A DNA stretch of 25,588 nt from positions 1 to 25,588 of the forward strand of contig DYJB01000018.1 of the NCBI GenBank assembly GCA_020723365.1, written 5' to 3'. This document shows, piece after piece, positions 22,196 through 25,588 of the stretch. The stretch comes from Candidatus Aquidulcis sp. GTDB lineage: Bacteria; Chloroflexota; Anaerolineae; Anaerolineales; E44-bin32. The translations under genes and the position numbers were made by a program. The notes beneath the pieces were generated by a model. The model searched no databases. It had not been told where the DNA came from and worked only from the letters and a program-made list of their open reading frames with translations. How positions within the stretch are numbered: position 1 is the stretch's first letter; every line of letters begins with the position of its first letter.

Positions 22196-23977
22196 ATGGC
22201 CAAGACTGCAATCCAACAGGGACCGTGGAGCCTGCGCGAGCTCTACGCCGGGTTGGAGGCTCCTGAGATCCAGAGGGAGATCGAGGCCCTGGAGGCGAAG
22301 GTGCTGGCCTTCGAGGCCCACCGCAGCGAGTTGACGCCGGACCTGGCGCCGGCGGCCCTCAGCGGACTGCTGAAGGAGTACGACGGGCTGCTGCGCCTGC
22401 TGTCCCGGCTGGACGGGTTCGCCGACCTGTCCTTCTCGCAGGACACGCAGGACGCCAGGATTCAGGCCTTCCGGGCGCGGGTGCAGCAGTTGGCGGCCGA
22501 GACGGCCAACCGCACGCTCTTCTTCCAGCTGTGGTGGAAGGGGCTGGAAGAGGCGGACGCGGCGCGGTTGATGCAGGCCTCCGGCGACTTCCGCTACTGG
22601 CTCGAAGCGCTCCGGCTGCAGAAGCCCTACACCCTCAGCGAGCCGGAGGAGAAGATCGTCAACCTGAAGGACGTCAACGGCTCGGCGGCGCTGGTGACGC
22701 TCTACGACTCGATCACCAACCGCTATGCCTTCCAGCTCGAAGTCGACGGCGAGAAGCGCCAGCTCAACCGCGAGGAACTGCAGGTCTACTTCCGCGACCC
22801 GCGTCCCGACGTGCGCGCCGACGCCTACCGGGAGCTGTACCGCGTCTATGCGCAGGATGCCCCCATCCTGAGCCAGCTCTACCAGTACCGCATGCGCGAC
22901 TGGCGCAGCGAGCACGTGCGCCTGCGCGGTTTCGCCTCCCCCATCGCCGTGCGCAACCTGGCCAACAACATTCCCGATGACGTGATCGACACGCTGCTGG
23001 AGGTGTGCCGCACGAATGCGCCCGTCTTCCAGCGCTACTTCGAGCTGAAGGCGGGTGTGGTCGGGATGGATCGTCTGCGGCGCTACGATCTCTACGCTCC
23101 GGTGGCCGGCACGGAGAAGACCTACCCGTATGCCGAGGCGGTTGAGCTGGTGCTGGACAGCTTCCATCGCTTCGAGCCGCGCGTGGCGGCCCTGGCGCGC
23201 AAGGTCTTCGACGAGAAGCACATCGACAGCGAGATCCGTGCCGGCAAGCGCAGCGGCGCCTTCTGCGCCACCGTCAGTCCGGATTACACGCCCTGGCTGC
23301 TGCAGACCTACAAGGGCAAGCCGCAGGACGTCGCCACGCTGGCGCATGAGCTGGGCCATGCCGTCCACAGTCTGCTGGCCGCCGATCACAGCCTGCTGAC
23401 GCAGCACGCCGCGCTGCCGCTGGCGGAAACGGCCTCGACCTTCGGTGAGATGATCCTGGTCGACCGCTTGCTGGAACTTGATCCCGCACCGGACGTGCAG
23501 CGCACGCTGCTCTTCCGCGAGATGGACGACAACTACGCCACCATCCTGCGCCAGGCGTACTTCGCCATGTTCGAACGCCAGGCGGCCGACATCATCGAGC
23601 AGGGCGGGACGGAGGACGATCTCAGCCGGGCCTACCTGGCCAACCTGCGCGAGCAGTTCGGGCCGGCGGTCCAGGTCAGCGACGACTTCCGCTACGAGTG
23701 GATCGTCGTGCCGCACTTCCAGCACGCCCCGTTCTACGTCTATGCCTATACCTTCGGACAGCTGCTGGTGCTCTCGCTCTACCAGCAGTACCGGGCGGAG
23801 GGCGAAGCCTTCAAGCCGCGCTACTTGCAGATCCTGGCGGCCGGCGGCTCGGATTCGCCCGAACGCATTTTGCAGCGCGCCGGGATCGACATGCGTTCAG
23901 CCGCCTTCTGGCAGGGCGGGTTCGACGTCGTCAAGGCGTCGCTGGGCAAGCTGGAGGCGATCGAGGCCGGCCGCTAG
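22196..23977 (+). CDS. pepF: M3 family oligoendopeptidase F
   Basis: 593 residues, full length for oligoendopeptidase F. The zinc site is HELGH at 384-388, with the third ligand likely Glu411 in LPLAETASTFGE. Other M3B landmarks are SGAFCATVSPDYTPWLLQTY ahead of the zinc site, and FYVYAYTFGQLLVLSLYQQY near the C-terminus, which lines the substrate channel. The first 200 residues are the helical oligoendopeptidase N-terminal domain. It degrades short peptides in the cytoplasm. GAGGTG lies four bases before ATG 22196, and only 29 bases separate it from the ychF stop, so the two are probably cotranscribed. A hairpin ends the transcript. Confidence 0.92.
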   Translation: MAKTAIQQGPWSLRELYAGLEAPEIQREIEALEAKVLAFEAHRSELTPDLAPAALSGLLKEYDGLLRLLSRLDGFADLSFSQDTQDARIQAFRARVQQLAAETANRTLFFQLWWKGLEEADAARLMQASGDFRYWLEALRLQKPYTLSEPEEKIVNLKDVNGSAALVTLYDSITNRYAFQLEVDGEKRQLNREELQVYFRDPRPDVRADAYRELYRVYAQDAPILSQLYQYRMRDWRSEHVRLRGFASPIAVRNLANNIPDDVIDTLLEVCRTNAPVFQRYFELKAGVVGMDRLRRYDLYAPVAGTEKTYPYAEAVELVLDSFHRFEPRVAALARKVFDEKHIDSEIRAGKRSGAFCATVSPDYTPWLLQTYKGKPQDVATLAHELGHAVHSLLAADHSLLTQHAALPLAETASTFGEMILVDRLLELDPAPDVQRTLLFREMDDNYATILRQAYFAMFERQAADIIEQGGTEDDLSRAYLANLREQFGPAVQVSDDFRYEWIVVPHFQHAPFYVYAYTFGQLLVLSLYQQYRAEGEAFKPRYLQILAAGGSDSPERILQRAGIDMRSAAFWQGGFDVVKASLGKLEAIEAGR

Positions 23978-24002
23978 CCCGGCGACGAAGGGCAGTCCAC
24001 AG

Positions 24003-24027
24003 CCGGGGCGGCGCCCAGCCGCCCCGG
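24003..24027. terminator. Shared hairpin between convergent pepF and CPBP genes
   Basis: CCGGGGCGGC (24003-24012) pairs perfectly with GCCGCCCCGG (24018-24027) around a 5-base loop. It fills most of the 56-base gap between two convergent stop codons, the expected place for a bidirectional terminator. Confidence 0.55.
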
Positions 24028-24033
24028 TGTGAT

Positions 24034-24909
24034 TCAGCCAGCCGGTGGGCCGACCGCACCGCCGGAAGGCGCTGGCAGGTGTTCCTTCCCCAGCGACGGG
24101 CCGGAGGTCCGGACCAGCGCGGCGGCAACCATCACCAGGAGCGCCAGCTGCAGCAGGTGTCGCGTGAGGCTGGCGTCGGCGATGCCGATGGGGACGACGT
24201 ACTCGGCCACATTGAGCGTCATGTGAAAGAGGACGGCGATCAGCAACGAGCCGCGTGTTTGGTTGTAGACCCAGGTGAACACAATGGCGGTGAGGAGGAT
24301 GTTCAGGGCGACAAGGCCGCCGCCGATGGAGAGCAGCGCCCTGAAGTTGGCCGGATGGAAATGCCAGGCCGCCCACAAGGCGCCGAGGATCAGGCTGGCG
24401 CGCAGGCCGCCGGCGCCGCCGGCCTGCAGGCGCGGCAGGGCAAAGCCGCGCCAGCCGGCCTCTTCACCCAGGCCGCGCTGCAGGACCTGCAGGACGGCCA
24501 AACCCAAGAGGACAAGCAGTACGTTGCCGTCGGGCACACCCGCGGCACGGAAGAATACGGGCGCCGGGCCGCCCGAGGCCCAGTCCGCGGCGACGACAGC
24601 CAGGTGCAGAGCCAACGGATAGGCGACGATGAAGGCGTACCAGCGCCAACCCACCTTCCAGCGGCGCAGGCCGTCCAGCAGGCGGCGCGGCGCGCCCGGA
24701 CCGTCCGCCAGACGGCTGACGATCACAGCCGCCAGGCAGGGGCCGAAGTACCACAGGGTGGCGAAAGGCAGGGCCAGCGCACCCGACAGGTGCCCGGCCT
24801 CCGGACGCGTCTGGAGGTAGAGCAGCGATCCGGTCCAGGTGATTGCGGTGGCCAGCCCATAGAAGGCGGGGATTGGATGGCGTGAGATCCAGCGTGCGCC
24901 GGCGTCCAC
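24034..24909 (-). CDS. CPBP family (Rce1-like) intramembrane metalloprotease
   Basis: 291 residues with about seven to eight hydrophobic segments. The CPBP (Abi) motifs are in order: GEEAGWRGFALPRLQ with Glu149, Glu150 and Arg154; LWAAWHF with His183; and SLLIAVLFHMTLN with His229 and Asn233. Relatives are related to the eukaryotic CAAX protease Rce1 and are thought to be membrane proteases, sometimes for bacteriocin immunity; no substrate can be named. The start is a GTG at 24909 with a GGGAG ten bases upstream. It follows its tandem neighbour by 18 bases, implying one transcript. The two share only motif-level similarity. Confidence 0.85.
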   Translation of the reverse strand: MDAGARWISRHPIPAFYGLATAITWTGSLLYLQTRPEAGHLSGALALPFATLWYFGPCLAAVIVSRLADGPGAPRRLLDGLRRWKVGWRWYAFIVAYPLALHLAVVAADWASGGPAPVFFRAAGVPDGNVLLVLLGLAVLQVLQRGLGEEAGWRGFALPRLQAGGAGGLRASLILGALWAAWHFHPANFRALLSIGGGLVALNILLTAIVFTWVYNQTRGSLLIAVLFHMTLNVAEYVVPIGIADASLTRHLLQLALLVMVAAALVRTSGPSLGKEHLPAPSGGAVGPPAG

Positions 24910-24927
24910 CCTGCGGCGAGCTCCCTT

Positions 24928-25584
24928 CTACAGGAACAGCATCGCCACCACGGCGATAGCCTGCGGCAGGCCATGGAGCAGGGCCGGTGCCAGGATGCCG
25001 CCGCTCCTCTCGCGTACGTATGCGAAGACCAGACCACCGAAGAAGGTCCACACGCCCCAGGCCCAGGTGACCTCGCTGGAGGAGCCCAGGATCCAGCGCA
25101 GGAGGCCGACGTGGGTGAGTCCGAAGATGGCCGCGGCCAGGATCGTGCCCCAGCCGAAGGCCACCCCGGCGAAGCGGAAGGGTGTGCCGAAGGCCTCGTT
25201 GAGCCGCGAGTGGGCGTATCCCCGGTAGAGGATCTCCTCGCCGAAGCCCACAAAGACGGCATAGGTCAGGAAGAGGATGACCGCCTGCCCGAGCAGGGTC
25301 TTGCCCGCCGGCGCGAGCACGAAGGCGGCTGCGGCCATCCCGGCCGCAGCCGGTTTCCTGCGCAGCGCCCTTGCCACGATGAAGAGCAGGACGATCTGAA
25401 CGGCGGACATCACCAGGGCGCCCGCCCAGGTCGTGTGGCCCAAGCCCATCCCGAGTGGGAAGCCGGCCAGCGCGAAGGGTATGAAGCAAGCTGCGGCGAT
25501 CTCGAGCTGCGGGCGCAGCCGATCCAAGCGAATGCCGTAGGAAGCCAGGGAGCGGCGGCGCAGCGCGATCGCCAGGAAAGCCAT
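24928..25584 (-). CDS. CPBP family (Rce1-like) intramembrane metalloprotease, start may lie outside the window
   Basis: 218 residues are visible. The motifs are FGEEILYRGYAHSRL with Glu116, Glu117 and Arg121; AAAIFGLTHVG with His158; and GGILAPALLHGLPQ with His204, the complete CPBP catalytic set. About six hydrophobic segments are visible. The ATG at 25584 is four bases from the window edge and the frame stays open beyond it, so the true start and one or two more membrane segments may lie outside. It is the upstream partner of the CPBP gene ending at 24034. Confidence 0.8.
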   Translation of the reverse strand: MAFLAIALRRRSLASYGIRLDRLRPQLEIAAACFIPFALAGFPLGMGLGHTTWAGALVMSAVQIVLLFIVARALRRKPAAAGMAAAAFVLAPAGKTLLGQAVILFLTYAVFVGFGEEILYRGYAHSRLNEAFGTPFRFAGVAFGWGTILAAAIFGLTHVGLLRWILGSSSEVTWAWGVWTFFGGLVFAYVRERSGGILAPALLHGLPQAIAVVAMLFL

Positions 25585-25588
25585 GGCC

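Noticed and set aside
1..25588. CRISPR arrays, IS elements, prophage genes, rRNA
   Set aside because: No evenly spaced direct repeats, transposase or phage motifs, or rRNA sequence were seen.

Overview
This is a GC-rich bacterial window with close-packed genes and short GC-rich hairpins between them. Proline/threonine linkers sit on envelope proteins (the TPTP tract after the signal peptide of the macroglobulin, a long Thr/Pro stretch in the 261-residue envelope protein). Single-gene matches point to Chloroflexota (Anaerolineae-like): a divergent YchF, a CoaBC of the PAMD/ASG type, a membrane-anchored alkaline-phosphatase-fold protein, a lipoprotein-type macroglobulin and a short membrane-protein family with a YxDTxPxSLRxD signature. 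The lineage is an inference from gene content, not from a marker-gene tree. I see no phage, IS element, CRISPR array or rRNA.

Layout. 1-1610: 3' part of a transketolase-superfamily enzyme, then two hairpins. 1820-2914: XdhC/CoxI-type protein. 2948-4531 (minus): multi-pass membrane protein with an alkaline-phosphatase-superfamily domain. 4761-6341 (minus): HELGH metallopeptidase, divergent from coaBC (6546-7787), which is followed by a DUF72 protein (7799-8560). 8835-10067: DUF3048 lipoprotein. 10188-12136: adenosine-specific kinase, small lipoprotein and P1-family peptidase in a tight cluster. 12178-12603: bactofilin with its own strong sigma70-type promoter. 12604-12947: gene-free convergent junction packed with hairpins. 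12948-20769 (minus): two tandem paralogous membrane-anchored proteins of unknown function, a HAD hydrolase and a 1940-residue alpha-2-macroglobulin lipoprotein. 20876-20960 (minus): tRNA-Leu(CAA) with encoded CCA. 21096-23977: ychF-like GTPase/ATPase and an oligoendopeptidase F. 24034-25584 (minus): two tandem CPBP (Rce1-like) membrane proteases.

Together the genes mix housekeeping (CoA synthesis, YchF, tRNA, sugar-phosphate metabolism) with cell-envelope functions (macroglobulin, lipoproteins, bactofilin, sulfatase-like membrane protein, CPBP proteases). The observations most worth following up are the tandem paralogous membrane proteins encoded upstream of the macroglobulin, a quasi-palindromic hairpin that forms the C-terminal codons of the P1 peptidase and abuts the bactofilin promoter, a similarly built hairpin before the XdhC gene, and replaced active-site residues in CoaBC and in the sulfatase-like protein.
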